A DNA stretch of 64,000 nucleotides from positions 1,860,001 through 1,924,000 of the forward strand of contig JAGTYA010000024.1 of NCBI GenBank assembly GCA_024291935.2, in the 5' to 3' direction. Shown here one piece after another: positions 49,905 to 61,870 of the stretch. Origin of the DNA: Okapia johnstoni. Lineage: Eukaryota > Chordata > Mammalia > Artiodactyla > Giraffidae. The first letter of the stretch is position 1. Every line of letters begins with the position of its first letter. Position numbers and translations under genes: made by a program. The notes beneath the pieces were generated by a model, which saw nothing but the letters and a program-made list of their open reading frames with translations, was not told the DNA's origin and did not search any database.

Positions 49905-50600
49905 CTGTTCCTGTATCAGGTCAGATTCAAGTTCAATGTAGGGGGAAAATACTTCACAGATAGTGGTATGTACTTCCTAATTATAGTACATCAGGAAGCA
50001 CTTTGGTTCTTTCTCTTTTTTATGATATTTGTATTAATCAGTGGGCTCAGGTATTGTTGTTTTGGTGTTATCTGTTATAAAACTCCATCCCCGTCAGTGT
50101 TTAGCAACCATTGATGATCATTGTTGGAATCCATCATGTCAATAGGGATAGCAGAAAGGTGTTAACGGATGTCTTGCCTTCCTTCTTAATTAGCTGAAAT
50201 TCTTCTGTAAAGAAGCACTTTACCTCATCAACAGTTTGGTTAGCCTGAGGTACAGTTTGTACAGGAAAGGTAGGATGAATATTTAGAATTTCCTAAGGTT
50301 GACCAGAGTTTCATGATGATTTTTGAGTCCTTTTGATGAGACTCCAGTAGCCTGTGAGTGCTTCCTTGTTTTTCCCATATGACAAGATCTTCCAGGTTCA
50401 TCATCTTGCTGATTTCTTTTTCTAGAGATGAATTAGCCATTTCTCTAAGGAGTTGCACAGCCCTCACTCTTAACCAATATGTGGTATGGAAGGATTTTAG
50501 AGTGCCTTTTGTATCCTATGACCTTAAGATGATCTTTTTCCCCCATAACATTTATTCTATTCTTATGTGTACTGTGATAATAAAAATAGAATGAAAATAC
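49905..50600 (-). other. Unassigned segment, probably an ancient repeat or conserved non-coding block
   Basis: I could not assign this to a family. On the minus strand it has a 75-codon open frame starting MRAVQLLREMANSSLEKEIS, with few rare codons but no domain I recognise. The general texture suggests an old mammalian element, but no termini or duplications were found. Confidence 0.3.
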
Positions 50601-51723
50601 TTTAAAAATGCAGTATATTGATTTATATTTTAACTACACAGTTTTGAACGACTTGATTTATACATTAAACCCTACTACCTTAACAGCATTTTCTGCTTTA
50701 GTAACTCAAAATTGAAATTAGTGCCTAAAACACTAATTCTTGAGTATAGCTAATCTAAACCATGGAGATTATCACAAAATCAGAACTGAGTTGATTTTGA
50801 AATGTGCTCTTCAGTTAAGCTTGCTGTCCTCTGGTTATTGTTTCCCCCTGGGCTCTTCTTCCCATTGATTCTTCCTTGAACTTAGCGTGTATAAGCTAAA
50901 GCATAATTCTTCATATGTAGGTAGGCAGAATCATGGTGATTACAGAATTCTTTTTATAGATTACTCACACATGTATACACCCATACAAAGACTACCTTTC
51001 AGTTTGGGATAGTTAAGCCTTCACACTGTATAAAGTCCATATTCTGGTTACCCCTCTAATATTTTCTCCATGGTCTGTGGGAACCAAATCCTTTGTGGAA
51101 GCCATTAGCAGCAGAAATAAAAACATAATAGAACGTAAAGGCCTGGAACCTTTGTTTAACCTCTTTCCAGAAGACTGCATTTTACCTTATAGTCTAACTC
51201 TGGCATGTCGAATGTTTTCTCTCACCCCTGCCCCCAGCACTCCTCTCTGAGATGAAGTATGTAAGAGATAACTCGTAGAAAAGAACAGTAGACCAGTGAT
51301 TGTCTTGTAGCCACCATGCTTTAGACACAGGGTACACATATGTATCTCCTGCCTATGTTTTGGGCTCTTCTGACAGTGCCTGAGGTTGTGTTAATTCTGA
51401 GGATGATCAGGGGCAGATCTTCCTAAATGTTATTGAATTTGCTGGGCACATTTAAGGAAATTGAGTGAGTTTGCTGATTTGAGAGATGACAGGTTCTTTT
51501 TCTTCTCTAATTTGTCAGTGAGTACTGTCTTTTGAATGATCTGCTCTGGGTCAGGTGTGCAACCAGGACTTATGTATCAAGGTGAAGTGCACATAGAAGA
51601 GAGCTGGGTTTGTAAATTGTGTATAAATTTAAAACTTAGCTGTTGCTTCACTCTTATATGTTCTCATACAGTAAAGGGCCTGAGGGGTATCTCTTTAGCA
51701 AGTTCTGGCTTAGCCAGTTGAGC

Positions 51724-51746
51724 TTTTTTTTTTTTTTTTTTTTTTA
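51724..51746. repeat. Poly-T tract
   Basis: A run of about 23 T's followed by A/C. No attached element of known type was recognised, so it may be the tail of a degraded antisense retroelement. Confidence 0.8.
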
Positions 51747-52312
51747 CTATCAAAGGAAAAAAGTCGTATTTGTTTGGAAATAATGAACAAACATGGAAAT
51801 AATGAATAAATTAATGAATGACCAAGTGAAAAAATCAGTGAATCTGATTCAAAACAAGGCAAGAGTTGAAAGAAAATTTCATTAAATATATTCAGAAATT
51901 GGAAATCAAGTTTTCAAAACATTTTATTAAAAGGCACCATTTTAAACCTCAGAGAAATTCACCATTTCTTACAATTATTTCTGTTATGACATTTTCATGA
52001 AGTCAAATATTTTAAAACTTTGGGAATATATTTTTAGAATATATATTTTGATGCTGTGAATATCTTTGGAATATTTTATTTTGATTTTTTGGGTGGATAT
52101 TATAATATTCTTTGTCTAGGGACAGTTGTGTTAATTGGAATCTGTGACATTATAATGTTCGGAGAGAGATTTCTTTTGATAACTTTTTCTGCCTGTATAA
52201 AATGAAGATCTTTCATTAAGTGTGATCTTTTTGTGATCTAATTTGAACATTAATCTGGTTTGTTGAAAGCAAGCATTTAATTTGAAACCTCAAAGTTAAA
52301 CTCAGAAGAATA

Positions 52313-52950
52313 TTCAGTTCAGTCCCTCAGTCATGTCTGACTCTTTATGACTCCATGGACTGCAGTACACCAGGCCTCCCTGTCCATCACCAACTCCCAG
52401 AGCTTGCTCAAACTCATCTCCATCGAATCGGTGATGCCATCCAACCATCTCATCCTCTGTCATCCCCTTCTCCTCCTGTCTTCAATCTTTCCCAGCATCA
52501 GAGTCTTTTCAAATGAGTCAGTTCTTCCTATCAGGTTGCCAAAGTACTGGCGTTTCAGCTTCAGCATCCGTCCTTCCAGTGAATATTCAGGACTCATTTC
52601 CTTTAGGATTGACTGGTTTGATCTCCTTGCAGTCCAAGAGACTCTCAAGAGTCTTACCACCACTGCAGTTCAAAAGCATCAATTCTTTGGCACTCAACTT
52701 TCTTTATGGTCCAACTCTCACATCCATACATGACTACTGGGAAAACCATAGCTTTGACTAGATGGACCTTTGTTGGCAAAGTAATGTCTCTGCTTTTTAA
52801 TATGCTGTTTAGGTTGGTTATAGCTTTACTTCCAAGGAGCAAGCATCTTTTAATTTCATGGCTGCAGTCACCATCTGCAGTGATTTTGGAGACCAAGAAA
52901 ATAAAGTCTGTCACTGTTTCCATTGTTTCCCCATCTATTTGCCGTGAAAT
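52313..52950 (-). mobile_element. BovB LINE 3' fragment, antisense
   Basis: 'attcagttcagtccctcagt' to about 'ccatctatttgccgtgaaat'. The minus strand shows the BovB C-terminal blocks ([52 protein letters not shown]). 5'-truncated. It lies about 1.5 kb upstream of coding exon 5. Confidence 0.93.
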
Positions 52951-52979
52951 GATTAGACCTCTCAATTATAGACACGTAG

Positions 52980-53225
52980 TGAAAGCACTAGAAGCTCTCT
53001 CACTTCATTCAGGTCTCTGCTCAAATGTCGCTTCATCTAGGAGGCATCTACCCTAACCACCCTACTGGTAAACTAGCCTCAGTCTCCAGTGTCTATATAT
53101 GCTTATTCATTAGCACTTATCACTATTAAACTTTTGGCTGCGTACACTGCTGCATCCTTGCCACTTAGAATAGTGCCTCGCACCATGAAAGGTATTCCAT
53201 AATGATTTGTTGAATGAGTAAATTG
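52980..53225 (+). repeat. L2 LINE 3' end, sense
   Basis: 'ggtctctgctcaaatgtcgc', 'tcattagcacttatcactat', 'gaatagtgcctcgcaccatg' and 'atttgttgaatgagtaaa' give a clear L2 3' end. Confidence 0.85.
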
Positions 53226-53344
53226 TTTACCATCTGTCTCCCCAATAGAATGCAGGCCTCATAAGGATGCCTGACACAAGTTTGTTCTTCTAGCATTTGC
53301 TTGAAGGAATGAAATGAATGTACTACCAATAGTATTCAAATTCA

Positions 53345-53353
53345 TATATATGT

Positions 53354-53437
<84 letters not shown>

Positions 53438-53575
53438 GCTGCCCAGTCGCTTCAGTCATGTCTGACTCTGTGTGACTCGATGGACTGCTGCCCACCAGGC
53501 TCCTCTGCCCATGGGATTCTCTAGGCAAGAATACTGGAGTGGGTTGCCGTGCCCTTCTTCATATATATGTATATG

Positions 53576-53640
<65 letters not shown>

Positions 53641-53642
53641 GA
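53345..53642. repeat. Compound TA/CA/CATA microsatellite split by a Bov-A SINE
   Basis: Left array at 53345-53438: CATA repeats, then a CA run, then TA repeats. Right array at about 53562-53641: TA repeats, then a CA run, then TA repeats. Between them, about 53439-53561, lies an antisense Bov-A unit ('cagtcgcttcagtcatgtct' to 'gggttgccgtgcccttcttc'). The SINE probably landed in an existing microsatellite that now continues on both sides. Confidence 0.9.
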
Positions 53643-54493
53643 TCACATCTTGATTATATGTTTAAATTGCACATAAGATTTCTCATCCAGAAATAGATTG
53701 TTGGAAGGATGTAGTCTCTAAGTAAAATCTAGAACCAACACAGTCAGCTATCTTTTTTGCTAATGTGGATGGGCAGATTTACATATAGGGTCACCTTTTT
53801 TTCAGTGGTATATGTTAATATCATGCCCATAGAAATCAAAGGGTACTGTCATATGAGTATCACGTGACTAACTCATTGAATGGATTAGTAGTGAATTCTT
53901 TTCTATTTGCTTCATTTTTTTAAAGTTGAAAAAGTTTGACATATTGTATAGTACTCATTCTTATTTCTAGTGTAAATGTCTGTCAGTTGTGTGCTTTCTA
54001 TGCTGATTTCAGGTCTCAAAATAAAAGGGTTTATACTTTTTTTGAGAACATTTTATAAACTCTTGTTCATATTGAATTTTGCTTGTTTCTGTTTCATTTT
54101 ACATTCTTGTGGTTTCATTTGGGAATGCAGTGACATACTGTGTTGAGTTCTTCTATCATTTCTCAACATCCTGGTTGGTCCCATGTGATGAACCCTGTGA
54201 AGCAGGGTGGTACTTCTGGTATTCAGCTCCTTTGTGGGAGAGGGGATGAAAGTGTACGTCAGAAAACTGAGGCGTGGATATAGCATTAATCTTGGGCATA
54301 TTGAAGAGCTGGGTTGATCATAAGGCAGTCTGTACATCTGGAAAATAAAGATTCTTTTTCAAACTACATGGTGAGTATCTACTGCTTTCGAATGTGCAGT
54401 TTTTTCCTTAGGAAAGAAGAATGAAAACAGAAGAATCTGCACTTTCCCTTTTTCTCCACCAGTGATTTAGGAGAACATTTCAATTTTCTTCAG

Positions 54494-54728
54494 GTAATTA
54501 AACCGGAGAGCAATGACAGGGAAACAGAAGGTGCCTATGAGTCCGATCTCCCCGAGGAGCTCTGTGGAAGCCAGCTCCTGCAACAGTCCCTGAAAGGCTG
54601 TAATGACAGTCCTGATGTCATTATAGAGGCGCAGTTTGATGACAGCGACTCAGAAGATGGACATGGCAACACTCAAAACGCTCTGGTTGATGGTGTTAAG
54701 AAACTCTCAGTGTGTGTTCAGGAAAAAA
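54494..54728 (+). CDS. DIS3L2: DIS3L2 coding exon 5
   Basis: This encodes residues 120-197 plus the first base of the next codon (phase 1). It begins [19 protein letters not shown] and continues through [33 protein letters not shown] and [12 protein letters not shown]. The order matches human DIS3L2 throughout, with many conservative changes. Substitutions are denser here than in exons 3 and 4, as expected for the long acidic, largely disordered loop within the N-terminal cold-shock region. The acceptor is caattttcttcag; the donor AAAA|GTGAGT is strong. Because the exon is 235 bp, skipping it would shift the frame. The CSD2, RNB catalytic and S1 parts of the protein must be encoded by exons to the right of this window. 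Confidence 0.97.
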
Positions 54729-55146
54729 GTGAGTACAGGACTGCTGTCTGACATTTTATTTTGGTAGATTGTTTTAAGTACTGAAATTCTTTCTGTGCTA
54801 CAGAATTCATCACACAATACAATTGGTGTCTTTCCAGTTTATAACCTGTGGCAGCTTTTAGGAAAGGGGGATCTTTGACAGGCTTCCAGCTGCTGTTTAT
54901 GAGGCAGGGACAAACTGCTGCTGGTGGTTTGTGTGGTCAGTGGTTGCCATTGTCACATCCTAGTGGGCTTTGCATTGTGTTGGTAGCTCACCTTGACATT
55001 CCTGTGATGAGTCCAATCCCACCCTGTGGTTGATGGGAACAGAATTAAACCAATCATTAAATCCTTCCCCCCAAAAAGCACTTCATTTTACCCTAGAATT
55101 TGCTTTAATTTTAACTCAGTACATTTTGTCCTTAGTGGTGGGAATG

Positions 55147-55361
55147 AAAAATAAAAAGTGTTTGTAAGTGAAAATGTTAGTCACTCTGTGTCCGACTCTT
55201 GCAACCCCATAGACTATAGCCTGCCAGGTTCCTCTGTCCTTGGAATTCTCCAGGCAAGAATACTGGAGTGGGTAGCCATTCCCTTCTCCAGGGGATCTTC
55301 CCAACCTGGGTCTTCTGCACTGCAGGCAGATTCTTTACCATCTGAGCCACCAGGGAAGCCC
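55147..55361 (-). mobile_element. Full Bov-tA SINE, antisense
   Basis: The Bov-A body 'tctgtgtccgactcttgcaa' precedes the tRNA-like head, which ends 'atctgagccaccagggaagc'. Perfect 13-bp target duplications (agtggtgggaatg) lie at 55134-55146 and 55362-55374. It sits 419 bp downstream of coding exon 5. Confidence 0.94.
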
Positions 55362-58300
55362 AGTGGTGGGAATGGATCACCTTACATGTGATAAGTAGAT
55401 GATTCTTACAGAGTGTTTCAATTGTAAGCCTTTAAAAAAGCTGTTCTTATTTTCTCTGATCAAAATTTAAACCATGAGTCCCCTGGATGCTGAAAAAGCA
55501 ATTGCAGACATTTAGGGGAGGAGCTGTGACCAAAGGCCCTACCTGAGTGCACTCTGAGAAACTTAAGGGAAAGGAGCAAAAATTGGAATATTTCAATGAA
55601 TAGATTTCTAGAAGGTTTTAAGTGCAGGGAATATGTTTTCTAGCCAGATTGAATTTTATGTATGTCATGAAATGGAAAAAATTGACCTGGCTAGGCCAAC
55701 TAGATTATGAGGTTTTTTTTAATCAGGAAGAAGTTTCTGGCACAGCCCCCATGAAAGGCTGGAAGAAATGCCAGAAGATTACTAAAGGAGGATGTTGAGC
55801 AGACACGCTGTGATAGAGACTGGTGAGCACAGTTCTCTGACTCCTGAAGAAAGTTGGAGGTGATTTCAGGAAGTGACTGCATATAAGGGTCGCCCTGTGT
55901 CTCAACTGCTGATGAGGGAGTGATCTGGGGCAGCGAGTGTTTTCTAAAAGCATATGTTGTGTTCTGGTGCCAAGTACTGCTCATCCAGAAGGACTTTCCA
56001 GCTTTGAAATTCTGTCTGAATGAGGAGGCCACTGCTTTCTCACTGCCCCACCAGGTGTGCTGACCTGAGGACACCCAGGTTCTTTTTGTTTTTGTGGCCT
56101 GTTTATAGACAACTAGTGGTTTCGCTGTTCATGGCCCAGCCAATTTCATTTGGATGTTATTCCTTGAAAACTCATTTTTCTGATGTTTCTTCTTTTTCTT
56201 TTAAAAATAGTTGGATACTGTGACCCTCTTTTGTGCATACATGTATATCATGATGGCATCAGTACTGTGAGTCATGTCTTTTTTGTGAGAAGACCCTAAA
56301 TAGTTAAATTGTTTATCAACAAGGTCACCAAGAGAGAGATACTTGAAGGACAAAGCCAAGGGGAGAAGTACTTTGGAACTGATGGGGTAATTATCCCAAA
56401 ACTATTTAGTGGAATCCTTGCTCAGGTGATTGAAGTTGGCAGACCTCAGTAGCCTCTTTTCCCCCAGGCTCCAAGTTGAAGGGTTAAGATGCCTCCGTTT
56501 CTCATTAGTGGTTGGTACTAATACAAGGGCAAGGAAGTATTGATGGATGGAAGTGATGGCAGAACCGATGCCTGGGATGGATATTAGTAATTCACTTTGC
56601 TCCTTGTTTGGGAAATTCTGATGCCACACCTACTCTCAATTTGTCATCTATTCTTTCCATCTCTGTTGCAAGTAAGTATCATTGAGTGTTTTGCAAGTCC
56701 ACTGTATGTAGTGTTTTGCTTACTCTTTTTATGGTCTTCCTATCGTACTTTTATTTGTATTGCTTCCTTACTGGCCTGACTGAGGGAACAGCCTTAATCC
56801 TTCCCTCAGTATCTGGTACCAATTTCTCTTTCCTGCTAGCCTCTAAGTAGAGAGTTGGTGAAACCGCATGGCTGTTTCTCATTTCTTGCCCTCTTGATAT
56901 TTAGGAAAATTGCAATTTGCTCTTTTAAAAATCATGATGTTTTTAGAATATTTCAACCAGCTTCTCTTCTCTGGATAGTATAAAATCTGGTTACAGTTAG
57001 GATGTTAGTACTTTTTGCACCATTTAAGGGTTTGGAATTTGTTATCGAAACAAACCATAACCTTAAGAACATCATAAACTTTTCCTACGACTTCTAGAAA
57101 GGTTCTTTGCTTTGTCTTCTAGTTACAGATGGATTAGTAATCCTAATTCACACTTATGTGCAGAAGAGGGCTTTTTATTTATTTTTGTTTTAATATCTTT
57201 TTTAAACCTGAAGCAAATGCTATATATTACAGTATGCATTGTATATCCCTCTTTGCCCAGGAAACATTCATATCTTTACTGTAACTACCAATTTCTCTGG
57301 TAAGTGAGCAAGTAACCTCAGCTGTCTGCAGCAAATACTTACCATTGCATCCAGAGAAAAGTTTCTCTGAGCATCTCAGACCTACACAATAGTTTCTTCT
57401 AGGAAAACAGCATGGATCTGAATCACCCTCAGCCCCTGAGAGAGAATGGGCCAAAGACCTGGGTCCCTTTTCTAGGTCCAGCCCCCACAGCCTCTCAAGC
57501 TTTTACCATTTTCTAGGTGGTGGCATTATCAGCACAGGAAATAGCCATCTGATCAAGACCAGGGACAACCCAAATAAGTATCCTTTGGTATCAAGTATTT
57601 GAGTAACAGTCACCTGATTATCCAACTCCTAAGGAGAAAAGAAGTCATGACTGAGTGGTGCAGTAGCTCTTTATCATACATCTTTGGGAACTTTAAGAAG
57701 AGTTTTGAATCTTGGCAATGGGGACTTAATCGAACTGTGACATACTTCTCCTGTTCTCTACCTTAGTAGGGTCTGTCAGAGATCTTGTTCAGTTTCCTGG
57801 TCTGGAAGTAGGCTTCTGCAAGTACCCTGAGTGCTCAACATGGGTTTGAATGTAGAGTCGGTGACATTTTCAATTCTCTTTTTTTGTCTCTGGCCACCTT
57901 TAGCTCTTTCTTGAAGGGAGAATCCACAGGGAATCCTTGTTCCTTTATGGGGTTTGACTCAATCTGTTACTCCTCCTCCTGTGGCCTGCTGAGGTCAACC
58001 TCAGGAATCAGGAAGAGCCCTTTCTTTCACACTTAAAATGCATCTCCTTTCAATGACAGCCCTGTTCAGCGTCTAGGTTTAAGTTGTCTTTCCTTCGATA
58101 AAAAGTAACTGTATTTCCCTTTGGCTGAGAAAAGCAGGTCTGTATGATTATTCACCTGTGATACTTTGGGGTTACTGAAATCCCAAGATCCCTAACTGTT
58201 TGGAAACCCTTCTTTCCTTCACAGAGAGGAATGGTTGGTCTAGCATAGGATTTGGGTCTTAGGTAGACATTGTAGGTCCTGACCATCTGTCTCTGCCTGA

Positions 58301-58740
58301 ATCACACATGATATGAATGCAATGCCCACTTAGTCTAAAAAGCAGGGAAGCAAAAACTCCCAGTTTACCCTTCTAGCATAGGTTTGGACAAGGCTTTGCT
58401 CTCTCTCTCTCTGTTTTTAATGATACTTTAAAACACTGGCACAAAGCATTGTCCAAAAATTAAATAAATGGCAATTTCCCATCAACCACAATTTTTGACT
58501 GAGTGGGCAACCATTCCTCCCTGTGAAGTCCTCAAAAGAGATATATGAAACAAGGATAAAGCAATGCAGAGGAGCACTTCTTTATTAACTAAGGTTTTGA
58601 CCAAGGCAGAGTGATTACACCAGTCTACACTTTCACCAGCAATTCATGAGGCTTTAAAAATATTTTTTTTATTTTATTGAAGTATAGTTGATTTATAATG
58701 GTATATTAGTTTCTGCTATACAGTGAAGTGATTCAGTTAT

Positions 58741-58775
58741 ACACACACACGTATATGTGTATGTATATATATATA
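58741..58775. repeat. CA/TA simple repeat within L1 3'UTR
   Basis: 'acacacacgtatatgtgtat' followed by TA repeats, at the position where antisense L1 3'UTR copies usually carry an AT/CA-rich run. Confidence 0.8.
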
Positions 58776-58995
58776 TTCTTTCTTCATATTCTTTTCCATT
58801 ATGGCTTATGACAGGATATTGAATACAGTTCCCTGTGCTATATCATAGGACCTTGTTGTTTATCCATTCTATAGAAAATAGTTTGCATCTGCTAATCCCA
58901 AACTCCCAATTCTTCTCTCTTCCACCCCACCTCCCCCTTGGCAACCACAGATATTCTTTATATCTGTGAGTCTGCTTTGTGGAAGTTCATTTATG

Positions 58996-59290
58996 TCATA
59001 TCAGTCCTGGGTGTTCATTGGAAGGACTGATGTTGAAGCTGAAACTCCAATACTTTGGCCACCTCATGTGAAGAGTTGACTCATTGGAAAAGACCCTAAT
59101 GCTGGGAAGGATTGAGGGCAGGAGGAGAAGGGGATGACAGAGGATGAGATGGCTGGATGGCGTCACCGACTTGATGGACATGGGTTTGGGTAGACTCCGG
59201 GAGTTGGTGATGGACAGGGAGGCCTGGCATGCTGCCATTCATGGGGTCGCAAAGAGTCGGACACGACTGAGCAAATGAACTGAACTGAAA
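58996..59290 (+). mobile_element. BovB LINE 3' fragment, sense, nested in antisense L1
   Basis: 'tatcagtcctgggtgttcat' to 'cgactgagcaaatgaactga'. A severely 5'-truncated copy of about 295 bp, 4.3 kb downstream of coding exon 5 and opposite in orientation to the BovB at 52313-52950. Confidence 0.92.
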
Positions 59291-59410
59291 TGCTTCGAGT
59301 CCACGTATAAGTGATATCATATGATATTTGTCTCTCTTTTTCTGATTTACTTCACTAGTATGATAATCTCTAGGTCCATTGATATTGCTGCAAATGGCAT
59401 TATTTCACTC

Positions 59411-59534
59411 TTTTTTTTAAAAAATTATTTTTTAATTGAAGGATACTTGCTTTACAGAATTTTGTTGTTTTCTGTCAAACATCAACATGAATCAGCCATA
59501 GGTATACATATGTGCCCTCCCTACTTCACTCTTT
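59411..59534 (-). repeat. Ruminant L1 3' end nested in older L1, antisense
   Basis: 'tttaattgaaggatacttgc', 'gttgttttctgtcaaacatc' and 'aatcagccataggtatacat' are the antisense 3' end of a ruminant L1. The flanks repeat 'ttcactcttttttt' (about 59404-59418 and 59524-59538), consistent with a target duplication. Confidence 0.75.
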
Positions 59535-59562
59535 TTTTATGGCTGAGTAAGTAGTATTCCAT

Positions 59563-59564
<2 letters not shown>

Positions 59565-59604
<40 letters not shown>
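59565..59604. repeat. (TG)n microsatellite
   Basis: About 18-19 uninterrupted TG units following 'attgc', at a position in the antisense L1 where 'gtgtgtgtat' runs are usual. Confidence 0.9.
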
Positions 59605-60774
59605 CACACGATATCTTCTTTATGCATTCATCTGTTGATGGACATGTCTTCCTATGTCTTGGCTATTGTAAGTAGTACTGCTGTGAACAATAGAGATACA
59701 TGTATCTTTTTGAATTATGGTTTTGTCTGGATATATAATAAAGAATGGGATTGCTTGATCATATGGCAACTCTGTTTTTAGTTTCTTAAGGAACCTCCAT
59801 ACTGTTTTCCATAGTGACTGCATTAATTTACATTCCCACCAACAGTGTAGGAGGGTTCCCTTTTCTCCACACCTATGAGGTGTCTTCTGTTTTCTTGTTC
59901 CTGCAAACAGTTTTCAAGTTTTTATCCTCTAGAGGTTAAGTTCTGTAAATTGCCTTTTCATACTGTTTGCCCATTGTTCCATCAGAGTTACTGTTCTATC
60001 GTTGACTTGCAGGAATTTCTTGTCTATTCTCTATAATAATCCCTTTTCCATTTTAGGCACTGCAAACAACTTCTGTTTTTCTGTCCTTTAGTCATTCATC
60101 TATTAACTTTATGGTGTTTTCATTGAACAAAATTTCTTAATTTTACTGCAGTAAAATTAATCAAATACTTTATAGTTTTTTTAGTTTTTCCCTGTGCTGA
60201 GGTCACATATCCCACACAACCTTTATTAACTCCACAGTGTTACCTTTAGCTGAACTTTATGAAGCTAATTCTTTACTGATTGAGAGTATTATTTGGTTTC
60301 TCTCCTTTAAATCTGTTTTTGTTGTTGAACCATCCTTGAATTCCTAGGATAAATCCTACTTAATCCTGATATATTTTTATTTTTTAAATATAATACTAGA
60401 TTTACTTAGGTAATAGATGGTGTAGGGTTTTTTGTGTTATGTTAAATGGCCCTATCATTTTCTTATCATTATCTGGTTTTTAGAATCAAGATTATATTAG
60501 CTTCATGAAGTGTCCTGATCAGTTTTTGACTGTTTACTATTTTCCTGGAACAGCTTGTATAAGAGAGGAATTAAGTGTTCCTTAGAATTTGGTAGAACTC
60601 ATTGTAAAATTGTCTGCACCTGCTGTTTTTCAGAAGGCGAGATCTTTGCTCTTTCAGTCTCTTTTATACTGATTGGTCTGTCTAATCTCTCTCTCTATTT
60701 TTGGTGCCAATTCTGGCATAATTTAAGGGGAATTTATCCTTTGAATTTATGAGCACATAGATATTCCTAATACT

Positions 60775-61093
60775 CGTTGAAAGTGAAAGTTGCTCAGTCC
60801 TCTCTGACTCTTCATGATCCCATGGACTATTCAGTCCACGGAATTCTCCAGAGCAGAATCCTGGAGTGGGTAGCTGTTTCCTTCTCTAGGGGATCTTCCC
60901 AACCCAGGGATTGAACCCAGGTCTCCTGCATTGCAGGGGGTTTCTTTACCAGCTGAGCCACCAGAGAAGCCCAAGAATACTATAGCGGGTAGTCTATCCC
61001 TCCTCCAGGGAATCTTCCTGACCCAGGAATCAAACCAGGGTCTCCTGCATTGCTGGTGGATTCTTTACCAGCTGAGCTACCAGGGAAGCCCAT
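60775..61093 (-). mobile_element. Two tandem Bov-tA SINE copies, antisense
   Basis: Copy one at about 60775-60975 (Bov-A body, then tRNA-like head ending 'agctgagccaccagagaagc'). Copy two, at about 60976-61093, is a partial body plus a second head ending 'gctgagctaccagggaagcc'. Together they interrupt antisense L1 ORF2. It may be a tandem duplication of the head or an insertion beside an older SINE. Confidence 0.85.
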
Positions 61094-61224
61094 TAATATT
61101 CTTTAATTGTTAAAAAATTTTCTTGTATCTGTACTTTTGCCTCCCTTTTCATTATGTATTTTAATTGTTTGACCCTTCTCTCTTTTTTCTTAACTCTTGC
61201 TTGCCAAAGATCCATCATATTAAT

Positions 61225-61717
61225 TGTGTTGCTAATCCTGTTCGTGACGCCAGTTGTCTTGCATTCACACCATGCACACTGTTCACTGAACCCATGGTAG
61301 GCAAGTTGCAAGCTAAGAGGCTGGAAGGAGACTCAAGGAACCGTAGGAACTGCAGACATGTTCATTCACTCCTGGCTGGCACGGCAGCCGTAACACAGCC
61401 TCGCTCCTGGCTGACGCAGCAGCTGTAGCAGCAGCCACACAATAACCATAACATAATAATAACGAAGCCATAACATAACCTCATATAACATAACCATGAT
61501 GTTGCTCCAGTGTAGCCCTGATGCAGTTCATACTGCTGTTCCACACAAAGTAGCCCATGACCAAGCAAGTACCTTGTGATGTGCATGTACAGTGCTGTAA
61601 GTAATCTCAGCCATTACACAACCGTGCAAAGTCATTGTTGATACAACATGGGACGAAAGGGCATGAGAGTGTAGGGTGAGAGAGCCTGACTGGAGCCATC
61701 TTGTTAATTTACCGACA
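61225..61717 (-). mobile_element. Solo LTR of an endogenous retrovirus
   Basis: A 493-bp insert begins TGTGTTGC and ends CCGACA, so it has TG...CA termini. It is flanked by perfect 5-bp duplications TTAAT at 61220-61224 and 61718-61722, inside antisense L1. This is the signature of a solo LTR left by recombination. The minus orientation is suggested because, read that way, it starts TGTCGGTAAATTAACAAG then ATGGCTCC, a common LTR opening that includes a YY1-like AAGATGGC. No AATAAA was seen on either strand. Family not assigned; no retroviral genes are present. Confidence 0.8.
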
Positions 61718-61870
61718 TTAATCTTTTCAAGGAGCATGATTTTTGGTTGTGTTATTCTTCTGTTTATTGTTGATGGGATGTTGTTCTTTGTATCATTGAT
61801 ATTTACCCTTATCATAGTTATTTAATTCCTTATTTGATAGGGTTTCCTTTTTTGCCCTTTTCCCAACTTC

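Larger units (their letters stand above)
19608..54493 (+). other. DIS3L2: Giant DIS3L2 intron between coding exons 4 and 5 (34.9 kb)
   Basis: It runs from GTGAGT at 19608 to caattttcttcag ending at 54493. Recognised transposable elements are listed separately. Stretches longer than 300 bases where I see nothing identifiable are about 19608-20390, 21117-21459, 22836-23394, 24151-25730, 25926-29077, 31621-32435, 33281-34430, 36530-37848, 38066-38905, 40155-42590, 44071-45036, 45527-46050, 46561-47934, 50610-52312 and 53643-54493. No exon-like coding segment could be supported inside it. Confidence 0.85.

Noticed and set aside
55700..56074. 124-codon minus-strand open frame
   Set aside because: No recognisable domain, and antisense inside the DIS3L2 intron with nothing else to support a gene.
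61220..61722. piggyBac-type transposon with TTAA target
   Set aside because: The flanks include TTAA, but the duplication extends to TTAAT and the termini are TG...CA rather than piggyBac-like ends, so a solo LTR fits better.
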